NCBI RefSeq assembly: GCF_021531055.1
Contig: NZ_JADYTL010000010.1
Location: 1-64,000 of the forward strand
Source: Collinsella tanakaei
GTDB taxonomy: Bacteria; Actinomycetota; Coriobacteriia; Coriobacteriales; Coriobacteriaceae
Direction of reading: 5' to 3'
Length of the DNA stretch: 64,000 bases
The position numbers and the translations under genes were made by a program. Shown piece after piece: positions 8,397 to 17,800 of this stretch (positions are counted from its first letter, which is position 1; each line of letters opens with the position of its first letter). The notes under the pieces are model-generated. The model had not been told where the DNA came from, did no database searches, and saw nothing but the letters and a program-made list of their open reading frames with translations.

Positions 8397-9311
8397 TTAT
8401 TTGAGGAAGCCGCCCCCGCGGAACATGAAGCCGGCGCTGCGCTCGAACTTGAGGTAGGCGTCGGTCTTGTGCGACTTGAGGGTGATGAGGCACAAAGGGA
8501 TCTTGACCGTCTGCGCGGGGTCGATACTCACGAGCGTCATGTAGTCCTGCACGATCTGTGAGAACGGCAGGTAGGCGGCGAAGGCGATGCCGTTATGTTC
8601 GGTGAAGAAGGCATCGATCTCGGCTTCGGTCGTCTCGGGCGTGAACATGGCCCTGGGCGACTTGAGGCCGCGCTTGCGGTACATCACGTGGATGGAGCGG
8701 TTGAACTCGTCGTAGGTCTCGGACCAGACCACCGGATAGGGGCGCATGTCCTCGAGCGTCACGAACCCCTTGCGCGCCAAGGGGTTCGTCTTGGCGACGG
8801 CGATACCGGTGGGCAGGCTGCCGATCTTGAACATGTCGGTGTCGGGGCTCGTGTACTCGCCGAGCGTGCAAGCGACGTCGATCTCTCCACGGCGGAGCGC
8901 CTCGATGGCCTCGCGGCCGCCGGTCACGATGATGCTCACCTTCATCTTGAGGTGCGTGCTCGTGAACTTCTCGAGGTTGGTGATGAAGCTCTGGCGGTTG
9001 GCGAACTCGGGGGAGCACAGGGCGACGAGCATGGTATCGGGGTCTTTGTCCGTGGGGAAGCAGCGGGCGAAGTCATCGAGCTCGTCAAAGGCGGCGAGCG
9101 CCTTGCGCGCGTGATCGTAGAAACCCTGACCGATCGCCGTGGGCTTGACGCCGCGGTTGCCACGGACGAGCAAGCGGGCGCCGAGCTCGCTTTCGAGCTC
9201 GGAGATGGCCTTGGAGACGGCCTGCACCGTCACGAACTGACGCTTCGCCGCAGCGGAAAGCGATCCGCCCTCCAATGCGAACACGAAGTATCGAATCTGT
9301 CGTATATCCAT
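8397..9311 (-). CDS. LysR family transcriptional regulator
   Basis: The protein of about 304 residues has the N-terminal winged helix-turn-helix of LysR regulators (MDIRQIRYFVFALEGGSLSA, then VQAVSKAISELESELG and LLVRGNRG) and a periplasmic-binding-like effector domain from about residue 90. ATG 9311 is preferred; a GTG two codons earlier at 9317 is possible and neither has a good Shine-Dalgarno. It is encoded upstream of, and on the same strand as, the DUF3100-like/amidohydrolase genes, which are plausible targets. The effector is unknown. Confidence 0.9.
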   Translation of the reverse strand: MDIRQIRYFVFALEGGSLSAAAKRQFVTVQAVSKAISELESELGARLLVRGNRGVKPTAIGQGFYDHARKALAAFDELDDFARCFPTDKDPDTMLVALCSPEFANRQSFITNLEKFTSTHLKMKVSIIVTGGREAIEALRRGEIDVACTLGEYTSPDTDMFKIGSLPTGIAVAKTNPLARKGFVTLEDMRPYPVVWSETYDEFNRSIHVMYRKRGLKSPRAMFTPETTEAEIDAFFTEHNGIAFAAYLPFSQIVQDYMTLVSIDPAQTVKIPLCLITLKSHKTDAYLKFERSAGFMFRGGGFLK

Positions 9312-9317
9312 GATCAC

Positions 9318-9638
9318 CGTGCGTTTCGAATGTGCGACGGATTATCCGTCTGGTCATACATAGTCACAATATGATGAACGCATGCTGTTCGGCTAGCTGT
9401 TTTGTGGGTATTCAACCACACGTAGAAGTGGGTCGCCCGCCGGTAAGGGGGTGGAAAAGAGCAGGTCAAAAGCCTGCGCGTGCCGGGCGTGCGGAATCGG
9501 CGGCGATATGCGTCGATATGTATCGGACTCACCGCCCGGTGGGTACCATCTTGGCATGTTGCCGATACGGATCCGCGGCGCCGCCCTGTGCGTATGGGAG
9601 GCGTTCGCGGTGTGCGATGGATATCGAAGGAGGTCGGT
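9318..9638. other. 321-bp divergent intergenic region
   Basis: The region separates the LysR gene (minus) from the ZIP gene (plus). No coding region, strong hairpin or clear operator was recognised. Low-quality AT-rich stretches near 9360-9375 could hold the LysR promoter. Confidence 0.4.
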
Positions 9639-10451
9639 ATGATCGATGCCGAGATGATGCGTGCGCTCGTGTGGGCTGCCGCCGGATGCGGGTTCACGTG
9701 GTTCATGACGAGCGCCGGGTCGGCCGTGGTGTTCTTCTTCCGCAGCGAGCGCAAGCTCATGCACCATATCTTTTTGGGATTCGCCGCCGGCGTGATGATC
9801 GCCGCGTCGGTGTGGTCGCTGCTCAATCCCGCCATCGAGCAGGCCGAGGAGCTCGGACAGGTCGGGTGGGTCCCGGCGGCGGGCGGCTTTTTGCTCGGCG
9901 TCGCCTTTCTGGTGCTGCTCGATTCGCTGCTGCCGCATCTGCACGCCGGGGCGGACGAGCCCGAGGGTATGCCGAGCGGCTGGAAGCGCACGACGCTGCT
10001 CGTGTCAGCCGTGACCCTGCACAATATCCCGGAGGGCATGAGCGTGGGCTTGCTGTTCGCGATGGCGGCGCAAAACGCCGGCGCGGCGGGCGATGCTTAC
10101 CTAGGCATGGCCGTCGCGCTCGCCGTGGGCATCGGTCTGCAGAACTTCCCCGAAGGCGCGGCGGTCTCGCTGCCGCTCGCCCGCGAGGGGCTTTCCCGTC
10201 GGCGGGCGTTTGCCATGGGTAGTCTGTCGGGTATCGTGGAGCCTATCTTCGGCATCCTGGTCGTGCTCGTGTCCGGCTGGATCCAGCCGTTCATGCCGTG
10301 GCTGCTGTCGTTTGCCGCCGGCGCGATGATCTACGTGGTGGTCGAGGAACTCATCCCCGAGGCTCATCTGGGCGAGCATTCCAATGTGGGAACGTTCGGG
10401 GTCATCGCGGGATTCGTGATCATGATGGTGCTCGACGTCGCGTTGGGTTGA
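9639..10451 (+). CDS. ZIP family metal transporter
   Basis: The 270-residue protein of the ZIP superfamily (GufA/ZupT-like) imports Zn2+ or other divalent metals across the cytoplasmic membrane. About eight membrane spans are visible. The metal-site helices carry HNIPEGMSVG near residue 127 and NFPEGAAVSLPL near residue 168, both diagnostic. A short His-containing loop (LLPHLHAGADEPEG) lies between spans 3 and 4. Start 9639 has GGAGG 7 bases upstream; the frame is open to 9480 but those residues are charged and unlike a transporter. A long hairpin follows the stop, so the gene is probably monocistronic. Confidence 0.88.
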   Translation: MIDAEMMRALVWAAAGCGFTWFMTSAGSAVVFFFRSERKLMHHIFLGFAAGVMIAASVWSLLNPAIEQAEELGQVGWVPAAGGFLLGVAFLVLLDSLLPHLHAGADEPEGMPSGWKRTTLLVSAVTLHNIPEGMSVGLLFAMAAQNAGAAGDAYLGMAVALAVGIGLQNFPEGAAVSLPLAREGLSRRRAFAMGSLSGIVEPIFGILVVLVSGWIQPFMPWLLSFAAGAMIYVVVEELIPEAHLGEHSNVGTFGVIAGFVIMMVLDVALG

Positions 10452-10462
10452 ACCGTCCCCGC

Positions 10463-10563
10463 GACTTGCCGAGATGCCCGACCTCGCCCCTCATTCGGTC
10501 GGTCGCCGCTCATCAGGCGTGCTCCCTCCTCTTTCGGGGCGATCTCGGGCATCTCAGCAAGTC
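10463..10563. repeat. Long hairpin after the ZIP gene
   Basis: Arms of 28 bases at 10463-10490 and 10536-10563 pair with three mismatches around a 45-base loop. It starts 11 bases after the ZIP stop and resembles in size the nested hairpins at 6345-6448 and 41915-41997. It may be a terminator or a mobile palindrome. Confidence 0.65.
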
Positions 10564-10573
10564 GTCTCCGTTG

Positions 10574-10604
10574 TGGGAAAATGGGGACAGGCACTTTTTT
10601 CCCA
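10574..10604. repeat. REP-like palindrome, GGGGACAGGCAC core
   Basis: TGGGAAAA and TTTTTCCCA arms flank GGGGACAGGCAC. It ends 17 bases before the GTG start of the HAD gene. Same family as 12432-12495 and 19490-19567. Confidence 0.7.
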
Positions 10605-10621
10605 TTGATTGGAAGGTATTC

Positions 10622-11467
10622 GTGATCAAGCTGTTCGCCAGCGACCTCGACGGGACGCTGCTCAACGCGTTCCACAAGGTCGACCGCACGATCGTCTCCG
10701 CCATCCGCGAGGTGACCGATGCCGGAGCGCACGTGGTGCTTGCGACCGGGCGGACTCTGCTGTCCGGCTCCGACTTGGGCTTCGGCGACCTGCCGGTCGA
10801 GGTCTGCGGGGCGAACGGTGCCATCGTCGCGGACCGCACCGGGGTGCTCAAGACCTTTCCGGTCCGTCCCGAGCTGCTTGAGCTGCTGATCCCCGCCTTT
10901 CCCGGCATCTGCTTCGACTGCATCGCGCTCGAGGGGACCTTTGCGACCGGCACCGCCGAGATGCGCACGGCCGGATTCGCCTCCGATCCTTGGTGGCGCC
11001 AAATCGCCATGCGTGGCATGCGCCAGGTGTTCCAGCAGTCAATCTCCTTCGAGACGCCGCTTTCCGACCTGCTCGATCGTGAGGTGCTCAAGGTCAACTG
11101 CCGCGTTGCCGATGCGGGGCTCGCCGCCGAGCTCAAGGCGTTTCTTACCGAGCATGCGGATCTGGTGGTGAACGCCCCCTTCTCGCCGGTGATGTTCGAG
11201 ATGACCGATCCGGCGGTGAACAAGGGCGCGTCGATCGCGTGGCTGGCTCGGCATCTCGGCGTTCGCGAGGACGAGGTGGCGGTCTACGGCGACGGTGGCA
11301 ACGATATCGCCATGCTCGAGCGCTTCGAGCATTCGTACGCGACCTCAAACGGCAGCGCCGCCTCCAAGCGCGCCGCCCGCCACACGATCGGCCGCTGCGC
11401 CTTCCACGCGGTCCCGCGCCACATGGTCGCCACCGTCCGCAAACAGCGGCGTCGCAACTCCTTGTGA
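10622..11467 (+). CDS. Cof-type HAD-IIB family hydrolase
   Basis: The 281-residue haloacid dehalogenase superfamily phosphatase has motif I DLDGTLLNA near residue 8 with the nucleophile Asp, motif II in ATGRT near residue 42, a Lys in NKGASI, and motif IV GDGGNDIAML. The cap between about residues 80 and 190 is of the C2 (IIB) type. Such enzymes dephosphorylate sugar phosphates, FMN or PLP, and the substrate is not inferable. GTG 10622 is used because GGAAGG lies 6 bases upstream and the DLDGT motif then sits at the usual distance from the N-terminus. The stop codon overlaps the first base pairs of a palindromic repeat. Confidence 0.86.
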   Translation: MIKLFASDLDGTLLNAFHKVDRTIVSAIREVTDAGAHVVLATGRTLLSGSDLGFGDLPVEVCGANGAIVADRTGVLKTFPVRPELLELLIPAFPGICFDCIALEGTFATGTAEMRTAGFASDPWWRQIAMRGMRQVFQQSISFETPLSDLLDREVLKVNCRVADAGLAAELKAFLTEHADLVVNAPFSPVMFEMTDPAVNKGASIAWLARHLGVREDEVAVYGDGGNDIAMLERFEHSYATSNGSAASKRAARHTIGRCAFHAVPRHMVATVRKQRRRNSL

Positions 11468-11548
11468 CAAGATGGTGCCAGGTTCAATCTTGTCGGTTGG
11501 TGGTTCCCGTTGTCGTGGCGACAAGATGGTGCCAGGTCCGATCTTGTC
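11466..11548. repeat. Two copies of GACAAGAT-GGTGCCAGGT palindrome
   Basis: Copies at 11466-11494 and 11520-11548 each have GACAAGAT/ATCTTGTC arms around GGTGCCAGGT. They fill the convergent gap between the HAD stop (which lies inside the first copy) and the amrS stop at 11551. Related copies occur at 14058-14086 and 47444-47524. Confidence 0.75.
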
Positions 11549-11550
11549 AC

Positions 11551-12414
11551 CTAGCAGTTGCCGGTATAGACGTGCTCCAAATGGCGCCGGGCGACGTCTG
11601 CCAAGTGGTACACGGTTTCCACGGGCGTCGGCCCGCGGTCGGTCATGTGCCAGCGCGGGAAGAACCGTGTGATGTGGTAGGTGATGCTCTCGCGCCCACG
11701 CCCTTCGTCACGTGAGGCGAGCCAGCGCGCCGCCGCATCGATCTCGTCGTCCGTGTCGTTCATGCCGGGCACGATGAGCGTGGTGACCTCCAGGTGGCAG
11801 GCGGGGTCTGCCGCCAGGTGCGCGATGGTTCCCTTGACGCGCTCGAGTGCACCCGGCGCGCCGCCGCAGGTGTCGTAGAACGCGTCCGTGAAGCCTTTGA
11901 GGTCGATGTTCGCCGCGTCGATGAGGCCGGCGAGCTCGTCGAGGACGTGCGCCTCGGCGCAGCCGTTGGACACGAGCACGTTCACGAGGCCGTGCTCATG
12001 GGCGAGACGGGCGCAGTCACGCACGTATTCCCATCCCACGAGCGGCTCGTTGTAGGTGTAGGCGATGCCCGTGACGCGCTTATCGCGTGCGCGCGCATCG
12101 ATCGTGAGGCCCACCAGCTCCTCAGGCGAGACGTCCCGCCACGGGATATCCGCTTCGCCCGCATGCGAGATGTCGGCGTTCTGGCAAAACGGGCAACGCA
12201 GGTTGCAGCCGTAGCTGCCGACCGACACCACGAAGGTGCCCGGCATGAAGCGCGCGAGCGGCTTCTTTTCGATGGGATCGAGGGCAAGCGAGGTCACGCG
12301 GCCGTAGTTCTCTGCGACGACGACCCCGTCGCGCGCCCTACGCGCTCGGCAGAATCCGAGCTGCCCGGGCGCTAGCCGGCAATGCCGCGGGCACGCGGTG
12401 CAGGTCGTGCTCAT
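11551..12414 (-). CDS. amrS: AmmeMemoRadiSam system radical SAM enzyme
   Basis: The 287-residue radical SAM protein resembles pyruvate formate-lyase activating enzymes. An N-terminal Cys-rich block (CTACPRHCRLAPGQLGFC) precedes the radical SAM cluster motif CNLRCPFC near residue 74, followed by NADISH and YTYNEPLVGWEY typical of the AmrS group. It would cleave S-adenosylmethionine to modify an unknown substrate. The next gene upstream on the same strand encodes its Memo/AMMECR1 partner, which defines the system. The pair is separated by a double palindromic repeat rather than being tightly coupled. Confidence 0.9.
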   Translation of the reverse strand: MSTTCTACPRHCRLAPGQLGFCRARRARDGVVVAENYGRVTSLALDPIEKKPLARFMPGTFVVSVGSYGCNLRCPFCQNADISHAGEADIPWRDVSPEELVGLTIDARARDKRVTGIAYTYNEPLVGWEYVRDCARLAHEHGLVNVLVSNGCAEAHVLDELAGLIDAANIDLKGFTDAFYDTCGGAPGALERVKGTIAHLAADPACHLEVTTLIVPGMNDTDDEIDAAARWLASRDEGRGRESITYHITRFFPRWHMTDRGPTPVETVYHLADVARRHLEHVYTGNC

Positions 12415-12431
12415 GATGCCTCCAAAGCCGA

Positions 12432-12495
12432 TGGGAAAAAGGTGCCTGTCCCCATTTTCCCGCGTGGGAAAATGGGGACAGGCACCTTTTTCCCA
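12432..12495. repeat. Inverted pair of GGGGACAGGCACC palindromes
   Basis: Copies at 12432-12461 and 12465-12495 are reverse complements of each other, 3 bases apart. Each has GGGAAAA/TTTTCCC arms around GGGGACAGGCACC. The pair lies between amrS and its partner gene. Confidence 0.75.
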
Positions 12496-12504
12496 CTGTT
12501 TCCG

Positions 12505-13959
12505 TTACAGATGGCGGGTGACGGTGAAGCGTTCGAGCGTGACGCTGGGTTCATCCAGATTGATGCCGCCCTTGCGCGCCGCGATGCGCAGCTGCTCGTC
12601 GACGGTGTCCACGCCGTCGAGGTCGGGGAGCAGCAGCCCGCGCCGCCCGCGGCTCGCGCTCACGATCACGCCGTAGCGCGTGGGGTCGAGCTCGTGGGGC
12701 CCGTCGATGGGCTCGGGCGCCGACAGGACATCGACGTCGTAGACGAGCTCGTCCAGCTCGTCGGCATCGACCGCATCGAAGCGCGGGTCGCGGCAGCCCG
12801 CCGAGACGGCGTTCGCGCAGATCTCGGCGGCGAGCGTGTCCCGCGTGGGCATGATGGTCCCGATGCATCCGCGCAGCTGGCCGTTCTTCTTGAGCGAGAC
12901 GAACGCGCCGGCCGCGGTGGAGAACAGCTCGTCGGGAAGGGATGCGGCCAAGTCGTCAGGCAGGTCGTGCGCCGGATCGATGCGCCGCCCCTCGCGCACG
13001 TAGGACTCGAGGGCGAAGCGCGCGAGCCGTACCCACGGGCTTTCCGCCGCCTTGCGCCGCGCCATATCCTCGGCGCGCCACGCCGTGTACCGCTCGTCGA
13101 TCGCGCGCGATCCGTCGGATCCGACGGCGCCTGCGGGCGTGAACGCGGCGATGCCGTACCCCACGCCGAAGGGCCCCTCATGCGAGAGCAGCTCGGCGCA
13201 CACCGCCGTGCGGTCGAGTGTGCCCGCCATGATCTGGAACGAACGCAGGCCGCATTCGGCGGCGCGCTCGCACATGCCCGGATCGGCGGTGAGCAGGGCG
13301 AGAAAATCGCCGGCTGCGAACGCGTCGCACACGTAGCCGTCGAACACGGGGCCGTCCGCCGCGAAGCCGTACGGCCCGTCCTCGGCGAGCTTATGCGACA
13401 GGTCGCCCGAGGCGATATAGACGCAGCGACGGTCGAGGTCGTCGGCGGCGCGTTGCACCAGCTTGCCCAGGCGATAGTGGTCGAGCGGGGAGAGCCCGGA
13501 TATGCCGATGCGCACAATGTGGTAGGCTCCCGGCTCGTCTCCTGCGGCGCGGCGGCGCTCATATTCCTCCTGCACGAAATGCAGCGGGACGAGCACGCCC
13601 CAATCGAGGTCGGGGACGCGCTCTCCGGCCGTTCCCGCGGGAAGACCTTGCTCGTCCGCCATCCGGCAGAGGGTGTCGACGAATTCGCGGTCGTAGTGCA
13701 CACGGCTCCCATCGGCGCGATCGCCGAACTGGGAGAACGTCCCGCGCGCGCCCTCGCCGCCCGAGATGTGGAGGTAGTCGAGATAGCACGTCGCATGCGG
13801 GCTCGAGATCACGATGGTCTCGGGCGCGAGATCGGCGATGCGACGGGCGACCTCGCGGTAGGCGTCGATGGTGGCCTGGATGCCCGCCTCGCGACCACCT
13901 CCCACGCCGGGCACGATCAGCGGCGGATGCGGAACGGCGAAGGCGGCGAGGATGGACAT
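12505..13959 (-). CDS. AmmeMemoRadiSam fusion: LigB/Memo-like domain + AMMECR1 domain
   Basis: The 484-residue protein joins two partners that are separate in many genomes. Residues 1 to about 280 form a class III extradiol dioxygenase/Memo-like domain (FAVPHPPLIVPGVGGG, ISSPHATCY, IASGDLSHKL with putative metal His residues). Residues about 310-484 form an AMMECR1 domain (GAFVSLKKNGQLRGCIGT, then CRDPRF and GVDTVDEQLRIAARKGGI). The system is linked to an unknown radical-based modification and the biochemical role remains unresolved. The radical SAM enzyme follows on the same strand. Start 13959 opens directly into the PHPPLIVPG block, so no N-terminal extension is needed. Confidence 0.9.
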   Translation of the reverse strand: MSILAAFAVPHPPLIVPGVGGGREAGIQATIDAYREVARRIADLAPETIVISSPHATCYLDYLHISGGEGARGTFSQFGDRADGSRVHYDREFVDTLCRMADEQGLPAGTAGERVPDLDWGVLVPLHFVQEEYERRRAAGDEPGAYHIVRIGISGLSPLDHYRLGKLVQRAADDLDRRCVYIASGDLSHKLAEDGPYGFAADGPVFDGYVCDAFAAGDFLALLTADPGMCERAAECGLRSFQIMAGTLDRTAVCAELLSHEGPFGVGYGIAAFTPAGAVGSDGSRAIDERYTAWRAEDMARRKAAESPWVRLARFALESYVREGRRIDPAHDLPDDLAASLPDELFSTAAGAFVSLKKNGQLRGCIGTIMPTRDTLAAEICANAVSAGCRDPRFDAVDADELDELVYDVDVLSAPEPIDGPHELDPTRYGVIVSASRGRRGLLLPDLDGVDTVDEQLRIAARKGGINLDEPSVTLERFTVTRHL

Positions 13960-14005
13960 GCGATCATCTCCCTATGCGAAGGCATATTCCCAGTATTCCC
14001 AAAAT

Positions 14006-14086
14006 GGGTTATTTGGGGACGTGTTCGTTGTAGACGACACGGTGTCGGCCAAAGGGTGACAAGTTTGAACCCGGCCCCATCTTGTC
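14006..14086. repeat. Degenerate GGGGACGTGTTC element plus GACAAG palindrome
   Basis: 14006-14030 is a decayed copy of the 4794 element. 14058-14086 has GACAAG/CTTGTC arms like 11466 but a different core (AACCCGGCCCC). Both lie between the Memo/AMMECR1 gene and the TetR promoter. Confidence 0.55.
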
Positions 14087-14129
14087 GCTTGTGCAGAGAC
14101 GGTGCCGGCGGGTGCCCGCGGTATATTCA

Positions 14130-14161
14130 TGCACACGGTGTGCAATAATGCACACAGAGTG
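14130..14161 (+). promoter_or_regulatory. Candidate TetR operator
   Basis: A perfect 15-base palindrome TGCACACGGTGTGCA (14130-14144) is followed by a second half-site TGCACAC at 14149-14155. It lies about 25-55 bases upstream of the TetR start, a typical place for autoregulation of the tetR-activase operon. Confidence 0.55.
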
Positions 14162-14183
14162 AAATTGCAACCGGAAGGACTGC

Positions 14184-14882
14184 ATGGCTCAGGCCGACTA
14201 CAGGTGCGACCGCCGCTCGCGCCGCTCGCAACATGCGCTCATCGGCGCGCTGACCGAGCAGCTCGGCGAGGGCGAGGACCTCTCGCGCATCACGGTGGCG
14301 TCGCTCACCGACCGCGCGGGCCTCACGCGGCGCACGTTCTACACGCACTACAAGGACATCCCCGATTTCGTCGAGCAGGTCGAGACGGCGTTGCTGCACG
14401 AGATCCGCAGCCGCATCGAGCGCATCGGCTCGGCGACGCTGCCGGAGCTCTACCGCAACATCGACGAGCTCGAGCCGGCGCCCGGCTCGGTTGAGCTGCT
14501 GTGCTACCTGCGCGACAACAGCGAGCTCATCGGTTCGCTGCTCGGCCCGGGCGGCGATCCCGCTTTCATCAAGAAACTCATCGACCTCGCGCGCGCCACG
14601 GTGGCCGACCGCATGCAGACCGGCATCTTCCCGGGGGCGCTCGGCGCGTTCTTCGATTACTACCTGAGCTACGTCGTCACCGCCGAGGTGGGCGTGGTGC
14701 AGCGCTGGTTCGAAAACGGCCTGCGCGAGAGCCCCGAGACCATGGCGCGCATCATGACGGTCATCGCCTTCGTGCGCCCGGGCGACCTGTACGGCAAACC
14801 CATCGACATCAACGTGCCCGCATACGGCATGAAACTCTTGAATCTGCAGCTTGAGGAACGGAAAGGACGCACCCATGAGTGA
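14184..14882 (+). CDS. TetR/AcrR family transcriptional regulator
   Basis: The 232-residue protein has an N-terminal TetR helix-turn-helix (ITVASLTDRAGLTRRTFYTH near residues 37-56) and an all-helical C-terminal domain. A GAFFDYYLSYVVTAEVGVVQRW segment late in the protein fits the TetR ligand and dimerisation region. The start has a GGAAGGA ribosome site. Its last 8 bases overlap the start of the giant activase gene, so translation is coupled and the regulator very likely controls that gene. A palindrome with an extra half-site just upstream is the best operator candidate. Confidence 0.9.
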   Translation: MAQADYRCDRRSRRSQHALIGALTEQLGEGEDLSRITVASLTDRAGLTRRTFYTHYKDIPDFVEQVETALLHEIRSRIERIGSATLPELYRNIDELEPAPGSVELLCYLRDNSELIGSLLGPGGDPAFIKKLIDLARATVADRMQTGIFPGALGAFFDYYLSYVVTAEVGVVQRWFENGLRESPETMARIMTVIAFVRPGDLYGKPIDINVPAYGMKLLNLQLEERKGRTHE

Positions 14883-17800
14883 GGACAGCAAGATGGACGG
14901 CACCGCGGTGCCCGAGGGGGCCATCTGGAACCCGGACAACGTCTACGGGACGCTGCATCTGGGCATCGACGTGGGATCCACCACGGTCAAGCTCGCCGTG
15001 CTGAACGACGACAACGGCATCGTCTACGCCAAGTACCAGCGCCACCATACCGACGTGCGCGCCTGCGCGCGCGACCTGTTCGCCGGCGCGGTCGGTCTGC
15101 TCGGCGACACGCCCATGACCTGCGCCATCACCGGTTCGGGCGGCCTTTTGCTCTCGCAGTGGCTCGGCCTCGAGTTCGTGCAGGAGGTCATCGCGAGCAA
15201 GCGCGCGGTGGAGACCCTCATCCCCGCCACCGACGTCGCCATCGAGCTCGGCGGCGAGGACGCCAAGATCATCTACTTCGATCAGGGTATCGAACAGCGC
15301 ATGAACGGCACGTGCGCCGGCGGCACGGGCGCGTTCATCGACCAGATGGCCACGCTTTTGCACACCGACGCCTCCGGCCTGAACGAGCTCGCGAAGGGCG
15401 CCACCACCATCTACCCGATCGCCAGCCGCTGCGGCGTGTTCGCCAAGACCGACGTCCAGCCGCTGCTGAACGAGGGCGCCCGTCCCGAGGACGTCGCGGC
15501 CTCCATCTTCCAGGCCGTCGTCACGCAGACCATCTCCGGCCTCGCGTGCGGCCGCCCCATCCGCGGCAACGTCGCCTTCCTCGGCGGCCCGCTGCAGTAC
15601 CTCTCCGAGCTGCGTCATCGCTTCTACATCACGCTCGAGCTCGACGAGGCGCACCGCATCGTGCCCGAGAACGCCCACCTGTTCGTGGCGAGCGGCGCCG
15701 CCATGGCCCGCGAGTCCGACAAGCTCTCCACGTTCCCCGAGCTCATCGCGGCCATCGACGCGCTCGGCGACACGCAGGGCTCCGAGGTCGCGCGCCTGGA
15801 CCCGCTGTTCGCCGACGACGAGGCCTACCGCGCCTTCAAGGACCGCCACGACCGCGAGGTCGTGCCCAAGGGCGATCTTGCGAGCTATGCCGGCGGTCGC
15901 GTGTTCATCGGCATCGACGCCGGCTCCACCACGATGAAGGCGGCTATGGTCGGCGAGGACGGCCAGCTGCTGCACACCTGGTACGGCAACAACAACGGCG
16001 ATATCCTCGGCACGGCCAAGACGATCATGGCCGACTTCTACGCGCACATCCCCGCGGGCTGCACCATCGGGCACGTGACCACGACCGGTTACGGCGAGGC
16101 ACTGCTCATCGAGGCGCTCAAGGCGGACTCGGGCGAGATCGAGACCGTGGCGCACCTGCGCGGCGCCAAGGCCTTCCTGCCCGGCGTCGAGTTCATCCTG
16201 GACATCGGCGGCCAGGACATGAAGTGCCTGCGCGTGCGCGACGGCGTCATCGAGCACATCATGCTCAACGAGGCGTGCTCCTCGGGCTGCGGTAGCTTCA
16301 TCGAGAGTTTCGCGGTGTCCATGAACATGGACGTGCGCGCCTTCGCCGAGGAGGCCATCCGCGCCAAGAACCCGGTCGATCTGGGCAGCCGCTGCACGGT
16401 GTTCATGAACTCCCGCGTCAAGCAGGCGCAGAAGGAGGGCGCGACGGTGGGCGACATCGCCGCCGGCCTGTCCTACTCCGTCATCAAGAACGCCCTGTTC
16501 AAGGTCATCAAGCTGCGCGATCCCAAGGAGATCGGCACCAAGGTCATCGTCCAGGGCGGCACCTTCATGTCCGACGCCACCCTGCGCGCCTTCGAGCAGC
16601 TCACCGGCGTCGACGCCATCCGCCCCGACATCGCCGGCTGCATGGGCGCCTACGGTGCGGCCCTGCTCGCGCGCGACCGCGCGGGCGAGGCGGGTGTCTC
16701 GACCATTCTCACGGCCGACGAGATCGCGACGCTCACCGTCACGCAGAAGCACGCCCGCTGCGGCCGCTGCTCCAACAACTGCCAGCTCACCATCAACGAC
16801 TTCGGCGGCGGCCGTCGCTTTATCACCGGCAACCGCTGCGAGAAGGGCGCGGGCCACAAGAAGACCAAGACCGAGGCCCCCAACCTGTTCGCCCGCAAAA
16901 ACGAGCTGTTGTTCGACCGCCCCGTGCTCGACGAGGCCGACGCCCCGCGCGGCACGGTGGGCATCCCCCGTGCGCTTAACATGTACGAGAACTACCCGTT
17001 CTGGCACACGTTCTTCACCAAGCTGGGCTTCCGCGTGGTGCTGTCGGACAACTCGAGCAAGAAGGTCTACGAGGCGGGCATCGAGTCCATGCCGTCGGAG
17101 TCGGTGTGCTACCCGGCCAAGCTCTCCCACGGCCACATCATGAACCTCATCGACAAGGACGTCGACTTCATCTGGATGCCCTGCATCCGCTGGGAGCGCA
17201 AGGAGGACGAGGCCGCGGGCAACTGCTACAACTGCCCGATCGTCATGAGCTATCCCACGGCGCTCGGTCTGAACATCGACGACATCGCCGCCAACGACGT
17301 CGAGTTCATGTACCCGTTCGTGCCATACCACGATAAGATCGAGCTCAAACGCCGCCTGTACCAGCTCATCGCCGTCGATCGTGTGGCCGACGCCGAGGCC
17401 GGGCGCGGTCGCGTGCGCGGGCCCAAGATCACCCGCTCCGAGATCGACGCCGCGGTGAACGCCGCCTACGAGGCCGACGCCGCCTTCCACGAGCAGATCC
17501 AGACCATGGGCGAGGAGACCATCGCCTGGATCGAGGAGCACGGCGGCCACGGCATCGTGCTCGCCGGGCGCCCCTACCACAACGACCCCGAGATCAACCA
17601 CGCCCTGCCCGAGCTCATCTCGAGCTTCGGGTTCGCGGTGCTCACCGAGGACTCGGTGGCGCACCTCGTGAAGCCCGACCGCCCGATCCGCGTCGTGGAC
17701 CAGTGGATGTTCCACAGCCGCCTGTACCGTGCGGCCAAGCTCGTGACGCTGCGCAACGATCTCGACCTGATCCAGCTGAACTCCTTCGGCTGCGGTCTGG

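Noticed and set aside
12432-12495. CRISPR-like repeats
   Set aside because: Only two copies, inverted with a 3-base spacer, and no cas genes.
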